64,000 bases of DNA from Chrysoperla carnea (taxonomy: Eukaryota > Arthropoda > Insecta > Neuroptera > Chrysopidae): positions 75,060,181 to 75,124,180 of the forward strand of contig NC_058340.1 in assembly GCF_905475395.1 (NCBI RefSeq), read 5' to 3'. The notes under the pieces are model-generated. The model searched no databases and was not told the DNA's origin. It worked only from the letters and a program-made list of their open reading frames with translations. Below, piece after piece: positions 1 through 11,597 of this stretch (positions are counted from its first letter, which is position 1; each line of letters opens with the position of its first letter). The position numbers were made by a program, and so were the translations under genes.

Positions 1-493
1 CTTTCGCGAAATCAGACGGTCGAACTTGATCAGGTCCACTGATGCTAAACTCAACTTGTGTCGATTCATTTCGAAGTGATCTTTCGTAATCTTTTATAGA
101 AGGCGAAAAATACTGATCGAAAATGACATCGAATCTTGACGCTGGTAATTGTGTGACCATTTGTAACATTTTTTTGGAGATACTTCCAAATGTTTTAGGG
201 ACATTTTTCATACAATGAAGTAAGTAAAATCCATCAATTAGTATAATATCTATGTGAGATGGTGGATCATGTTCAACACCATTTTCTAAACATTTCATTA
301 AAATTGATTTTTGAGTCTTACAAATGCCACCATCAAGATGGCACATTGACAATGGAACTGGAGTTATGGGATACGAAAATATTTTGGCTATATCGACTTT
401 GTGATCAATCGATATACCGATTATACGCCCAAATACATCCCTCTGAATTCGTAATTCCTGCAATTTTTCACCGACTTTCGTTACTTTTTTTTT
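1..493 (-). CDS. Partial uncharacterised ORF, probably from a multicopy or mobile-element family
   Basis: An open frame runs on the minus strand from just after a stop at 494-496 down to the window edge, about 160 codons without interruption. It reads through segments such as RDVFGRIIGISIDHKVDIAK, HIDIILIDGFYLLH and FDVIFDQYFSPSIKDYER, and near the edge SGPDQVRPSDFAK. The composition is that of real protein, not AT-rich noise. There is no ATG at its upstream end. A possible splice acceptor (ATTGCAG) lies at about 458-464, so this may be an internal exon or a truncated copy. From memory, similar uncharacterised ORFs occur in many copies in arthropod genomes, which suggests a mobile-element origin, but I cannot name the family. 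The paired acidic residues in the IDG and FDQY segments could suit a PIN/FEN-like nuclease fold; that is only a guess. Confidence 0.5.
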
Positions 494-496
494 TCA

Positions 497-1569
497 TAAT
501 AACAATAACTATAAGAAAGATATCCATAAATAGATATCTCTCTCACACTCAAGCGTACAAATAATGCTCTCGCGCTTATATACATAGCGACACTTTATGT
601 GTGTCTGGGGGGATGTTTGACTCCTCCAATTGATCTGGCTGCTGACCAGGGGTGTTCAAATAGTTCCCTTAGTATCATATATAAAAATCATGAGTGAGAT
701 TATAAGTAAGAATATGTTGTTTTTTTTTGAAGCTTTAAAGCGTCTGGTAAGGGTAAGCGCCGATGGAAAGTGTCTGGCAATAATGATTATTGATTTTTAA
801 CAAAAATATCTAAAACATATGTAAAAATCAGCACTGAGAATTTGAGAAAAATCAGTACTGTATTTATCTACCTTTAGCACCTGGTACCTATGAATTGGCC
901 GTCGACCCAAGGTAGCAGGTATGCACACACTCAAAGTACGTACTAACACTACTTTATCCCATTTATATTTCTTATGAGAAAATAAGTAACGTCTGGGGGC
1001 ACCGGGATCTTACTCTATAAACAATACGTCTTTCAAAGTTCGTTTGCATGTCATTAAAAATTGTTAAATTTCTTTGTGTGTTTTCTCAATTGATTGTCTT
1101 TATTAACATTTTGTGGATTATTTGTATAGTGGCATTATTTAAGTATTTTGACCGTTTTCATTGTGCCCCCGTTCATTAATTAATTTGTGTAATTTAGTCG
1201 TTTTAGGTGTGTTTATATTATTTTCCGATTTATTTTTATGATATGTACTGAGTTTATTTTAGCGCTTAGGTCTTGTTAATCTTGTTAATTACATTTAGGT
1301 AGTGTTTAATTGTGATTATAATTGACTTATTAACGAAATAAAATGTTTAACATTGTATTTAACTTATATCAAATTAATAATTAATTGTTATTAATAATGT
1401 TCATATTAAAATAAATGCTATTTTGTTTCAAATATTGCAATAAATTATTATTTATTAAAAGGCAAATAAATACAAAAAAATTAAAAAAAAAAGGATAAAC
1501 TGAATAGAATTAATTCAAATAGTACCTAATTCCCGCCATTTTTTTTTTTAAATAGTTCACTGTAAGTGC
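497..1569. other. Gene-free AT-rich stretch
   Basis: I see no coding exon or structural RNA here. Short homopolymer runs and AT-rich sequence lead up to the target duplication of the small transposon at 1570. Confidence 0.5.
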
Positions 1570-1820
1570 CATGGTGGTTATAAAGAAGGAGAACGATCGC
1601 TACGTGCTAAAGCATTAGCGCACCTGTCCCTGAAAATTTGTAGAATTTAAAGTTCATTTTCCAGCCACCAGCCGCGCTGTCGTCGGTAAGTAGTATATTA
1701 GCACACAACAGCCCGCATTTAATGAGGCAACTTAGCGATCCCAGCGCCTCACTTATTTTGTCCATATTTTGGGGACAATATTTTCTATTGCGATCGTTCT
1801 CCTTCTTTATAACCTCCATG
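1570..1820. mobile_element. P-element-like MITE, copy 1 (251 bp)
   Basis: Inverted termini of about 30 bp begin CATGGTGGTTATAAAGAAGG on the left and, read on the other strand, CATGGAGGTTATAAAGAAGG on the right. The element is flanked by a perfect 8-bp direct repeat GTAAGTGC at 1562-1569 and 1821-1828. It has no coding capacity. Two further copies lie at 20663 and 21022. Termini starting CATG together with 8-bp duplications are typical of the P superfamily; hAT also makes 8-bp duplications, so the superfamily is an inference. Confidence 0.85.
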
Positions 1821-1983
1821 GTAAGTGCTTTACTCCAGGGGATTTTTTGCACAATATTTCATGTACAGTAGAGTTGCCTATCTATTTATGTAATAAATTA
1901 TAATCTGTGATACAGGGGAACTCACTGGCAGTCTTCTCTCAAATTCATATACTCTCCATATTAGTGGACTTGATAATATGACG

Positions 1984-1988
<5 letters not shown>

Positions 1989-2047
<59 letters not shown>
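1989..2047. repeat. (TA)n microsatellite
   Basis: A run of nearly pure TA dinucleotides about 58 bp long, interrupted once by a G, lies about 260 bp upstream of the BTB gene start codon. Confidence 0.95.
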
Positions 2048-2048
<1 letters not shown>

Positions 2049-2308
2049 CATCATATCGCGGGTTTTCGGCCATGGTGTTTCCTTGTTTAATATTCTATGC
2101 CTGGAACACGAATGTTATCTTAATTTAATACAATTTTAGAGTTACTTTTTTTAACACAGAGGTTGTTAAAAAAAGTAACACACTTCAGAACACACTTCAG
2201 TCGCAATATTCACTCACAGTATCAAAAAATTCTATTGCGCGGTGCTTGCGTTATAATAGGAACATAGATAAAATTGTGTAGGAAAAGTCTAAAGTGGTAA
2301 TATTTGTG

Positions 2309-4551
2309 ATGGATCTAACTTATAAAAATGATAAAGATCGTTTTGGTCATCTTTGTAACAACCAACAATTTGCTGATATTTATTTTATATTTAAAAATGA
2401 TAAAGAACATCAACGTATTCCAGCTCACAAACTTATTTTATCGGTTGGAAGTGATGTGTTTAAAACAATGTTTTTTGGTAGTTTACCAACACAAACTGAT
2501 GAAATTGAGATACTTGACGTTGAACCGGATGGATTTAAGGCATTACTTAAATATTTATATTCACAAGAAGTTCAAATAAATCCAGAAATAGTGATGAGTA
2601 CTTTATACGCAGCGAAAAAATACAACGTGGCAGAATTGGAACTGTTTTGTGTTGATTTTTTGGAAAAGAGTTTAACAGCAAATAATGCGTTTTTATTGTT
2701 AAATCAAGCTAGATTTTATGATGAGCTAGAATTAGCTGAATCATGTTTAAAAGTGATTGAGAAAAATACAAGGGAGGCATTAGATTCTGATTGTTTTATC
2801 GATATAGATTTGGGTACTTTGATTGCTGTATTAGAACGGAAAACTTTACAAGTGTTTGAATCTGATTTATTTGAGGCTATTTTTTTATGGTCAAAAGTTG
2901 AATGTGTTCGAAAAGAATTACCAGTAACACCAGAAAATCAACGTACCGTCTTGGGTCGAGCACTATCGTTAATTCTATATCCATTAATGACATTTAAAAA
3001 ATTTGCAAACGGGCCAGTTCGAAGTCGATTACTGACAGATATTCAAGTTACAAAATTTTGTATGATTATAGCCTCAAAAACAAATTCTATGGAGACGCCA
3101 AGATGCAGTACTAATCTTGCTCTTGCAAAGACTCCTGAGGTCCATTTAAAATTTAATTATTTAACACACCTTATTCAAAAGCAACAACATTTTATTGATT
3201 CGTTTGCATTTAGTCAGCCTGTAGTTATCGTAGGTTTTGCACTTCATACATATTTGATGAAAGATAAATCGAAGATAACGTTGACTTTAAAGGATTCGCT
3301 TCAGCCAGTTTTCGATATCACTCAATGCAATGATTTATCTTCAACATCTTTAGAATTACCAATCATATTAAGCAGACCCTTTGTGATTAATTCATCTGAG
3401 ATTTACACGATCGAGACTCAGATTGAGAAGCTTTCTGATGTAAGTAATAATTTTATGGGAACCTATCCGCATACGGGGTAAATTATTTCAATCGCTTAAC
3501 TTGAAAATTTTTAGACGAGACGGTAAAGCACTAACGCTTTGAGATCGATTTTTTTTCGGGAAATACAGAGGGGAGTGTGCTTTTTCGCATTCGATTCAGG
3601 AATTAAATTATATAATTTTTTACCTATGTTTATTCTTTACAATACGCGCTCTTCTTATCTGCTCCGCCGGGATACATTTTCATAAATTCATTTTATGAAA
3701 TTGGTCAAATTTTGTTTTTCGAGGGGTTTATCGATGATCACGAATATGATGTTAGAAAAGTTCCTCCATGCACCTGGTGACCAAGACACCTAGTTGTAGA
3801 CCTCATCCTCAGGATCATATCTAAATTGTTATAAAAATCGCCTGGGTACCAAGCTTATCTCCAGGACTTTCTTCAAAAGTTGCCAGGAAATTCATCCAGA
3901 ATCGGTACTCACGGGTTTTCCGGGTCGCAGATCACAAGCATGATGTCTAAAATACTCCTTCGTTGTACCTGGGGACTAGGATACCCTCATACCATTTTGG
4001 GAATCACTGATCTAGGTGCTAGGGACCCATTTAAGATACTTCTCTTATGTATTATTGTTATTATTATTACTCTCTATGTAATATTTAACCTTACTTCGAA
4101 TCATTTGAGAGTCAAGGCCTCCGTAAAATAGATGCCATTCCCTCTAACTTTAAGTAAAAAATTTTTACTTAGATCATTCCTAAAAATAGTACGTACACAT
4201 GGTGAGCGATTAAAATTGGAAATTCTATATACAGATTGTGTGATATTAATACAAAAATTTTATTAAAACACTTTTTATTTTTTATTTTAGTGTGACCTGG
4301 CCCCACAAAATTGTTTAAATAAAAACTATGGTGAGTTAAATTGTGTATATTGTGGACGTTATAATAGATATCAAGTGGCAAAAATGGCAGTAATGGAACA
4401 TATAAAACCATTAAATATGAATTCAGTTGATTATTTTAATTTTATCAAGTGTTCTGGCATTATTTCACAAATTATATTTTACGAAGCAAACTCAAACGTG
4501 GACCCAGAAGATGTTTTGGTGAGGTCATTTGATATTTTCAAGAGTAACTAA
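2309..4551 (+). CDS. BTB/POZ domain protein of the BTBD3/BTBD6 type, two exons
   Basis: Exons are 2309-3439 and 4291-4551, phase 0, with donor GTAAGT and acceptor TTTATTTTAG; the product is 463 aa. I start at the ATG of MDLTYKNDKD, since the frame upstream has only a GTG. Order of parts: BTB domain (about 20-125, with FADIYFIF, RIPAHKLILS and the FKTMFFGSL segment), a BACK-like region (about 125-270, including LFEAIFLWSKVEC), then a PHR-like beta domain (about 285-450, with QPVVIVGFALH and ending CSGIISQIIFYEA). Length and order match BTBD3/6-type adaptors, which bind cullin-3 through BTB and present substrates for ubiquitination. The PHR part is divergent and carries extra cysteines (CVYC) in exon 2. 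Without the splice, exon 1 would read on only to a stop at 3479-3481. Domain family is firm; the exact orthologue is not, so no symbol is given. Confidence 0.85.
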
Positions 4552-4648
4552 TGCCATAATTTGTTCTTAAATTTTTTTGCCTTGTAATTTTTTTATATAA
4601 TTTCTTAAAAAAGTTAGTTTGCTTTACTTTTAAAATGGACACTCTGAT

Positions 4649-5272
4649 TACGGAAGCCTGAATGTCTCACTGTCTATTTATGAGAAAGTGACGCTACACT
4701 AGCTTATTTTTTAAATGTGTACCACCCGCAAGTACACTACCAACTTTTAAAAAGTCACCAGTTCACTTTCAACAAGTGCACTTGTGACTTGTGGTATTAT
4801 GGAAACGAACCCTTTTGAAGATGTCGGTATTTTGTCATGTGCAGATTTCTAATTATAATGTCATAATAAATACTTAATAATACTTTTAAATGTTAAACAT
4901 TAGAAATCTACACATGCAAAAGAAAAACATCAACAATTAAAGTATTATATTTTTTTAATAATACTAAAGAAAATTTTGAACTAACTACATAAGACAAATT
5001 ATAAACATTATTATATTATTATTAAATCCGGACAAATAATTATTAATAATTCCAATAAGTTTCGATAGTGTCTAATTAAAGGATAGTCATCACCGACTGA
5101 CATCTTCAAAAAGGTTCGTTTCCATAATGCCACAAGTCACAAATGCACTTGAAAGTGAACTAGTGACTTTTTTAAAAGCGTGTTTTATACTTGTGAGTAG
5201 TGCACATTTAATAAATAAGCTAGTGTAGCGCCACTTTCTCATAAATTGACAGTGAGCCATTCAGGCTCCGTA
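4649..5272. mobile_element. Foldback element, copy 1 (624 bp, long inverted arms)
   Basis: Two long imperfect inverted arms of roughly 200 bp each begin TACGGAAGCCTGAATG and end in the reverse of CGGAGCCTGAATGG, with an AT-rich centre. A 6-bp direct repeat TCTGAT flanks it (4643-4648 and 5273-5278). A second copy lies at 41465-42014. No ORF. It occupies the space between the convergent BTB and AARSD1 genes. Confidence 0.85.
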
Positions 5273-5639
5273 TCTGATAGCCCATTTCCGATTCACAATT
5301 GAAAATGAATAGAATCTTGTTCAAATTGAAAATTATTTTTAATATAATAGATCAGTATTTAGTGCAAAAAAGTGGGTCGTGACTCTGATGCTGACGTAAC
5401 TCGTATTAATTGAACAGATTCCTTCAATAATCTTTTTCTTTTTGTGCTTCGATAATTTTTATTCGCATTTACTTTGAAATACAGGAATACAGTGGTTTAG
5501 CCATTTTCCTTGAATTTTATTTCTGATTTAAATAGACTTTCAGGAGTCTAGAACAGAGTTCCAACCCTTTTTTCGGATTAAATACCGGTTGACAACAATG
5601 CCCTTTCTGTTTGCAATATTTTTGAATAAATAATTTTTT

Positions 5640-6133
5640 AATTTTGATAATTTAGAAGTTTTTTTAACCGATTTCAAACAAAAACGGAGGAGGTTATCAA
5701 TTCGACTATGTTTTTTTTTTATGTTTGTTACCTCAGAACTTTAGACTGGGTGAACCGATTTTGATGATTCTTTATCTATTTGAAAGCTGGTCCTTCCCGT
5801 GTGGTTCCATTTCATTTTAGTCCAGTTTTGACAACGGCATCCATGAGAAAACCACAAAAGTCTTAAATTTGCATTAAGTATATACGACAAGAGGGCGAAT
5901 AACTCAATACCAAGCCAACCGATTTCGATTATTGTTATTTTTGGAGTCGGTGTCAGCCAAGCTAATGTAGCAAACTGTTCTGTCAGAGTTGTTTCCTTGG
6001 CTGACACCGACTCCAAAAATAACAATAATTTTAACTACATTATATTATCGTTATTTTTTTACTTTTTAGTGCATTTTAATTTGTTTTGGAAAAGTTTTTC
6101 TTTTGAAGTCGGTTTTCTTTTTGTTAAAAGTTT
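5640..6133. repeat. Dispersed repeat family B, copy 1, with 31-bp perfect hairpin
   Basis: The block shares long stretches with 36770-37560, including the segment around GAACCGATTTTGATGATTCT and the terminal TTTTGAAGTCGGTTTTC. Inside it, 5931-5961 and 5996-6026 are perfect 31-bp inverted repeats around a 34-nt loop. The element class is not recognised. It lies just past the stop codon of AARSD1. Confidence 0.7.
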
Positions 6134-6254
6134 TTTTTTTATTTTAGATCCGCAATTTTATTAAAAAAATTTTTTAATTCATTTAAAAATTTTGATCTTT
6201 TGAAGCTTGAAAGTAAACATAAAATTAATTAGCACTATTTATTTAAATTTAATT

Positions 6255-9200
6255 TTACAAAGTTTTAAAGTAATTTTCAATTAGTTCCACACATTTTGGT
6301 CTATTTTTCATATTTTGAACTTTAGCTTGATAGCGCCCGTTTTTTCCAGCACCTTTTCCATTTAAAATTTCACAAATTCTGTAAAAAACAAAAAACAATA
6401 ATTTATGGAAAATATTACAAAATTTGCAAACATGCAAACACAGAGCAAAATAAATGCAGACGTTTGAAAAGAAAAGGTAAAAAGGAATTTTAAAAAAAAT
6501 TTCTTTAATATCTGATCAGTTGAAAGAAAAAAAATGCTTACTTGGGTCCTAATTCTGCAACATCATTTTCTTTTCCATAAATCAAAACATTTCCATTGGT
6601 TTTTTCATCCCCAACCGATAAAAATAGGAAAATATCAAAACCATTCAATTCTTTTACAAAAATACTCATAAAATCAGGTTCGGCTTCTTTTCGATGTAAA
6701 CAGAAATATTTCGGTTTTGATGTTTTTAATTTTTCAATTTCTATTTGAGCAACTTCTTTTAAGATAGTTTGTAAATTTTTTGAAGTGATTTTCAAATTTT
6801 TCTGTAATTTTTCCACCAATTCAGCGTGCAATACTGGACTATTTCTAAAAAGTAAAGATGGATTTTGAAAGACGGATATGCAATATCTACATAAAAAGGT
6901 GTAATGAGGGGGGGGGGGGTCGAATGATGAAACTTCCAAAAGGCACCTCCTTGGCACTAGCTCAACTAAAATATCGATTTTCAACCTTCTAGCTTAATTT
7001 GGGGAAGCTGTATTGAAATTCAAAACCATAAAAACTGCGAAAAACAAAATATTTCGCCATAAACAAAAAAGGAGCTGAGTGGCTGCAAATTTGAAAGACT
7101 CAAAAGGTACGTTGACGCCAACCCAACCTATATACCGGTTTTTCTAACTCTAGCTCAATTTGGAGAAAACGTACTGAAGTTCAAAGCCATAAAAACGTCG
7201 GAAAAGTGGTTTTCTCCTAGAAATCTTCCCAATGGCAAAACCTGGTGAAAATTTAAGACGCTCTTATCAAGGTCTTGCCTCGATGTTGCCAGTAGTCACT
7301 CAAATCTTCAGACATTCTGAAATACTTGAATTGTATAAAATCAAATAAAAAAAGCTTACTTTAATAAAGCTGTTAATTTTTGTTCACGCTCCAAACATTG
7401 TTGAAAATGATTGGTAACTCGATTTCCCACCAAAAAATATACTAAAGTTTTATCTTTTCGTTTACCCTTTTCAGCATTCAGTAACTTTATTACTTGTAAT
7501 TGACTTAGATTTGTAACATGTGTGCCGCAGCACATGTGGCTATCAATTCCATGAATTGTAATTACACGAATATCACCAACATGATCGTCAGGTAAACCAC
7601 GTGTTCGAGCTCCATTGATAATTAAATCACCACCTTTTTCTCCAGATTTCTAAATTAAGTAAATTACAAAAAAAAAACGGGCAAATATTTTAATCTGTTA
7701 TTCGAATAAAAATCATTTTGATCCAAAAAAGACAAAAGTGAGGACCGTAATTTCTGAGATACCAACAAAATCGTATACAAAGGGCGGTATATCGGACACA
7801 AAAATTCGTTTTCGGGGGCTTTACATATTACTGTACTTTCGGGGAGTTTGTACTTCTTATATTACCTTTTCGTAGTCTTTTATGACAGAAACTGAAACTG
7901 TCAAACTGGCACGAATTAATTCATTACAAACATCTTCAGCGTGTTTGATTTGTTCAGGTGTCATACTTGGAGTATCCAATTCTATGTAAGACACGTCTTC
8001 TCCAAGCCACCATGACGATGTATTAAATTGAAAATCACGATCAATAATCGCTGAGATCAAATGTTGACCTAAAAATTTCATCAACAAAATAACTTTGAAC
8101 ATTTTGTTTAAATAGAATTCGAATATTTTGCCCAATCAAAATTACCCGAATGTTGTTGCATATGATCGTTTCGTCGAACCCAATCAATTTCTTGTTTCAC
8201 AGTGTCCCCAATTTGAAATGGTTCGGTTATAAAGTGAACAGCTTCAGCCCCACGTCTGATTACTTGGAACACGGGTATATTATTCAATTTTCCATAATCG
8301 CAAGGCTGAAAATTTATTTAAGAGTAATTATTAATATTTACAAAATTAAAGGGATTGGGGAAAGCGAAGTATGACCAAAAGTTGTTCATATTTCAATGGA
8401 AATCAATCTATTTTGATCACCCGCAAATTTATTTTCACACTATTTCTACAAAATCGAATAAGCCTCGACGAAGCTCGAGTTACTAAACATTTACCTTCAT
8501 GGGCTCCGCTACTATTAGGTAATAATAAGGGAGTTATTACCTGACCACCGCCTTCGGGAAATAAAATTGTATCTTCTAAAATAACTTCATATCCATCTAC
8601 AGTTTTTTCATTTCCGTCCACAAATGTTTTAACTTTTGCTTTTTCGCATGATTTTACTTTGGACTCAAACTGCAAAAAATAAAATATGTTCTAGAAATTT
8701 TTCTCTTCTACAGAAATTAGTAAAAAGTGAAACATTTTAGAAAATATTGTGTAGAAAAAACATTTTATGGTTTATTGAAATTTTGGGCTATTTGCGATGA
8801 TTTTTTGGGTGACTATAAACGATCTTTTGGGGTAATGGAATTTTCTCCAATGGGAGAAAATGACATAATCACATATAGCGACGTAAAATCGTCACTATTT
8901 TAAAGGGAGAAATTGAGTTTTAATTATTTTATCTACGCCCGTGAAAAAAAAGTACTTTTCTCACTCATTATGCATGAGAAAAATAATTCAAAACCGCCCT
9001 AGTGTGATGAATTTATTTCCGCACTAGAGCTGTAATGAAACCGAGAAAAAAAGGAAGGGTGGAAATACAATTGGAGGTAAACATTCATAGGAAAAAATAA
9101 TAAAATTAATGTATTAATGTAAAATTGATAATTTGAGAAGTGACAATTATCCTACTCATGGATTAAAGAGGTTAAGTACAAAATTTTGGATATCATCATG

Positions 9201-9327
9201 ATTTTATTTTTACATAAAGCCGAGAGAGTGCTAGCCATTTTTGTTCTAGAAAACTAAAATATCATGGATAAAAGTACGAATTGAAAACCTGCTTTAAAAA
9301 GCTATCCTCTTGACATTTAAACACCAT
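6255..9327 (-). CDS. Aarsd1: Alanyl-tRNA editing protein AARSD1 (AlaX-type), seven exons
   Basis: Exons on the minus strand: 9327-9289, 8669-8541, 8305-8146, 8068-7866, 7649-7360, 6844-6542, 6378-6255. Every junction keeps phase and has GT/AG borders. The product is 415 aa, as expected for the family. AARSD1 proteins act in trans to hydrolyse Ser-tRNA(Ala), protecting translation fidelity in the cytosol. The zinc-binding residues of the editing site are visible: HSGQH at 108-112 and CCGTH at 217-221. Other family signatures are LEDTILFPEGGGQ, ELDTPSMTPEQ, FLSVGDEK and the C-terminal GKGAGKNGRYQAK. The first exon has only 13 codons (MVFKCQEDSFLKQ) and lies 619 bp upstream of exon 2; its donor CAG|GTTTTC is weak but the residues match the family N-terminus. 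The symbol follows the vertebrate name. Confidence 0.95.
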
Positions 9328-9429
9328 TTTTTTTCCTGCCAAAATAAAATGTCAAACTTCTTATTTCATATATGAACCGTGGTGAATATGACCTTTTAGG
9401 GGCAGCCATTAATTAAGTAAGATATGAAA

Positions 9430-9996
9430 TATACATAGTATATAAAGTTTAGTCCCAAGTTTGTAACGCTTAAAAATATTAATGCTACGAAAAAAATTTT
9501 GGTTTAGGTGTTCATAGAATCACCTAATTAGTCCATTTCCGTATGTCTGTCTGTCTGTCTGTCTGTCGTATGCCCGTCTGTCATCACGATTACTCAAAAA
9601 CGAAAAAAGATATCAAGCTGAAATTTTTCTAGTGTGCTTAAAACGTAAAAAGTGAGGTCGTGTTCGTAAATGAGCAACATAGCTCAATTGGGTCTTGGGT
9701 CCGTAGGACCCATCTTGTAAACCGTTAGAGATAGAACAAATTTTTAAATGTAAAAAATGTTCCTTATAAAAAAATAAGCAACTTTTGTTTGAAACATTTT
9801 TTTGTAAACATCACTGTTTACAAACGAGGTCGCTAATTAGGTGATTATTTTGTAGTATGTATTAATATGGGAATATCAGTCATGTGTGTGTGGCTATTCA
9901 AGAGTGGAAATCTTTCTTTATTAACGTGACGTCAAAAAACAAACGATTGCGTCATCAAAACTGTCTATACATGGTATTTCAACGATTAACTCAACC
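9430..9996 (+). repeat. Dispersed repeat family A, copy 1
   Basis: Family A is a roughly 600-bp non-coding repeat with a recognisable order: AAATATACATAGTATAT near the start, then TTTAGTCCCAAGTTTGTAAC, a TGTC/CGTC microsatellite, the GGTCCGTAGGACCCATCTTG box, AACATCACTGTTTAC, and an end near ATACATGGTATTTCAAC. This copy carries a (CTGT)n run at 9545-9566. Its inverted partner is at 10413-11052, with a hAT remnant between them. Confidence 0.85.
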
Positions 9997-10016
9997 AATA
10001 TTCATTTACATTGTCA

Positions 10017-10286
10017 ACTCAAAGATTCCTTGGCAAATGTGGAAGATGTACGCTCTGCACAAAAATTATGCAATGTATTGCATTCACGGAATCTTCGAAA
10101 TGTTTATCCGAATGTGGACATTGCTCTCCGTATTTTTTTGAGTATTCCGGAAGCATGTGCCAAGATAAACTTAATGCACTTGCATTACTGTCTATTGAAG
10201 CCCAACTAGTCCAAGAAATTAATTACGACGACATAATTGACGTTTTTGCACGAGCCAAAGCCAGGAAAAAGAAATTTTCAAATTGA
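10017..10286 (+). pseudogene. hAT-family transposase C-terminal remnant (frameshifted, internally deleted)
   Basis: The frame beginning near 10017 reads SAQKLCNVLHSRN, then NVDIALRIFLSIPEA. A shift to the next frame continues KLNALALLSIEAQLVQEI, then DDIIDVFARAKARKK and a stop. This is the order of the hAT dimerisation region. The stretch that normally carries the ASAERSFSKL-type motif between the two halves is missing, so part has been deleted as well as frameshifted. It lies exactly between inverted copies of repeat family A and cannot encode an active transposase. Confidence 0.75.
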
Positions 10287-10412
10287 TTAATATTAGAAGA
10301 AATATGAATTATTTATCTGTCTAAAGTTTATATATATATATATATATTTATCTGTCTTGTTTATCAGTAATATTTAAAAAATTATATTTCAATAAATTAA
10401 GTTACTTTAAAA

Positions 10413-11052
10413 TAAACAAGTGAAAAGAAACAATTGACTGAGTTAATTGTTGAAATACCATGCATAGTCAGTGTTGATTTCTTTATCACATAACACATAC
10501 AAAAATATATAGACAGTGTTGATGCGCAATTGTTTGTTTTTTGACGTCACGTAAATAACAAAAGATATTCACTTTTAAATAGGCAACACACAATTCCTAT
10601 ATTAATACATACTATAAAATTTGCACCTAATTAACGCTCTCGTGGGTAAACAGTGATGTTTACAAAAAAATGTTTCAAACAAAAGTTTTTTATTTTTTTA
10701 TAAGGAACATTTTTTACATTTAAACTTTTGATCTATCTCTAACGGTTTACAAGATGGGTCCTACGGACCCAAGACCGAATTGACCTATAATGCTCATTTA
10801 CGAACTTGACCTCACTTTTTACGTCCTGAGTACGCTGTAAAAATTTCAGCTCGATATCTTTTTTCGTTTTTGAGTTATCGTGACCACAGACGGACGGCCG
10901 GACGGACGGACGGACAACCGGAAATGGACTAATTAGGTGATTTTATGAACACCTATGACAAAATTTTTTTCCTAGCATCATTATTTTTAAGCGTTACAAA
11001 CTTGGGACTAAACTTAATATACTATGTATATTTCATATATGCATGGTATAAA
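10413..11052 (-). repeat. Dispersed repeat family A, copy 2 (inverted)
   Basis: Reverse-complement copy of family A, running from AAACAAGTGAAAAG to the terminal CATATATGCATGGTATAAAA. It includes the GATGGGTCCTACGGACCC box and a CGGA microsatellite at about 10888-10913. With copy 1 it forms an inverted-repeat structure of about 1.6 kb between the head-to-head AARSD1 and SSR1 genes. Confidence 0.85.
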
Positions 11053-11597
11053 AACTGGATCAAAATTAATGAAATTCATTCTATCAAAAAGGGCGGCGCA
11101 TTGAACGGGGCCTAGGGCGGCAGCAAGCCTAAATCCGTCACTGCTTTTGGGGATGCCAACTTCCCAACTCACCAACCCCACTAAATTGAGTTAGATTATT
11201 GAAAATTTGTCTTAGAATTACGTGAACATGAAGATTTTTAATGATTTTGATTTCGATTTTTGGTGTGAAAACAATAGATGAATGAATTTATTTATAAAGA
11301 AAGCTAAAAAAACCTAAGAGCAGTGACATCTATTAATAAAAATAATAATTAAAAGCATAAATTCAGCCGTGCCGTGTGGATGACGTGCCACAGTGTGTAG
11401 AAGTTGGTTGGGGGATGAAACTTCCACGTACATTTGTGTTGGAGCGCTGTGTACATCTAAAATATTGCAAACGCTCTGCACTGGACTGGACTGAATGTGT
11501 ATTTTAGTAAATGACTTTTATACATAGCGAACTCAGTTTTTTTTTTGGTTCAAATTTTGTGTGATTCGATTTAAATTATTCTAGTGTGTAATTAAAA

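Noticed and set aside
1607-1852. Minus-strand ORF of 81 codons
   Set aside because: Lies almost wholly inside P-like MITE copy 1, and a related reading appears at 20606-20794 in copy 2. It is element sequence.
3880-4131. 83-codon ORF inside the BTB gene intron
   Set aside because: Its residues are not conserved-looking and it lies wholly within an intron with good GT/AG borders.
9545-9585. CRISPR-like short repeats (CTGT/CCGTCTGTC)
   Set aside because: A plain tetranucleotide microsatellite within repeat family A; there are no spacers.
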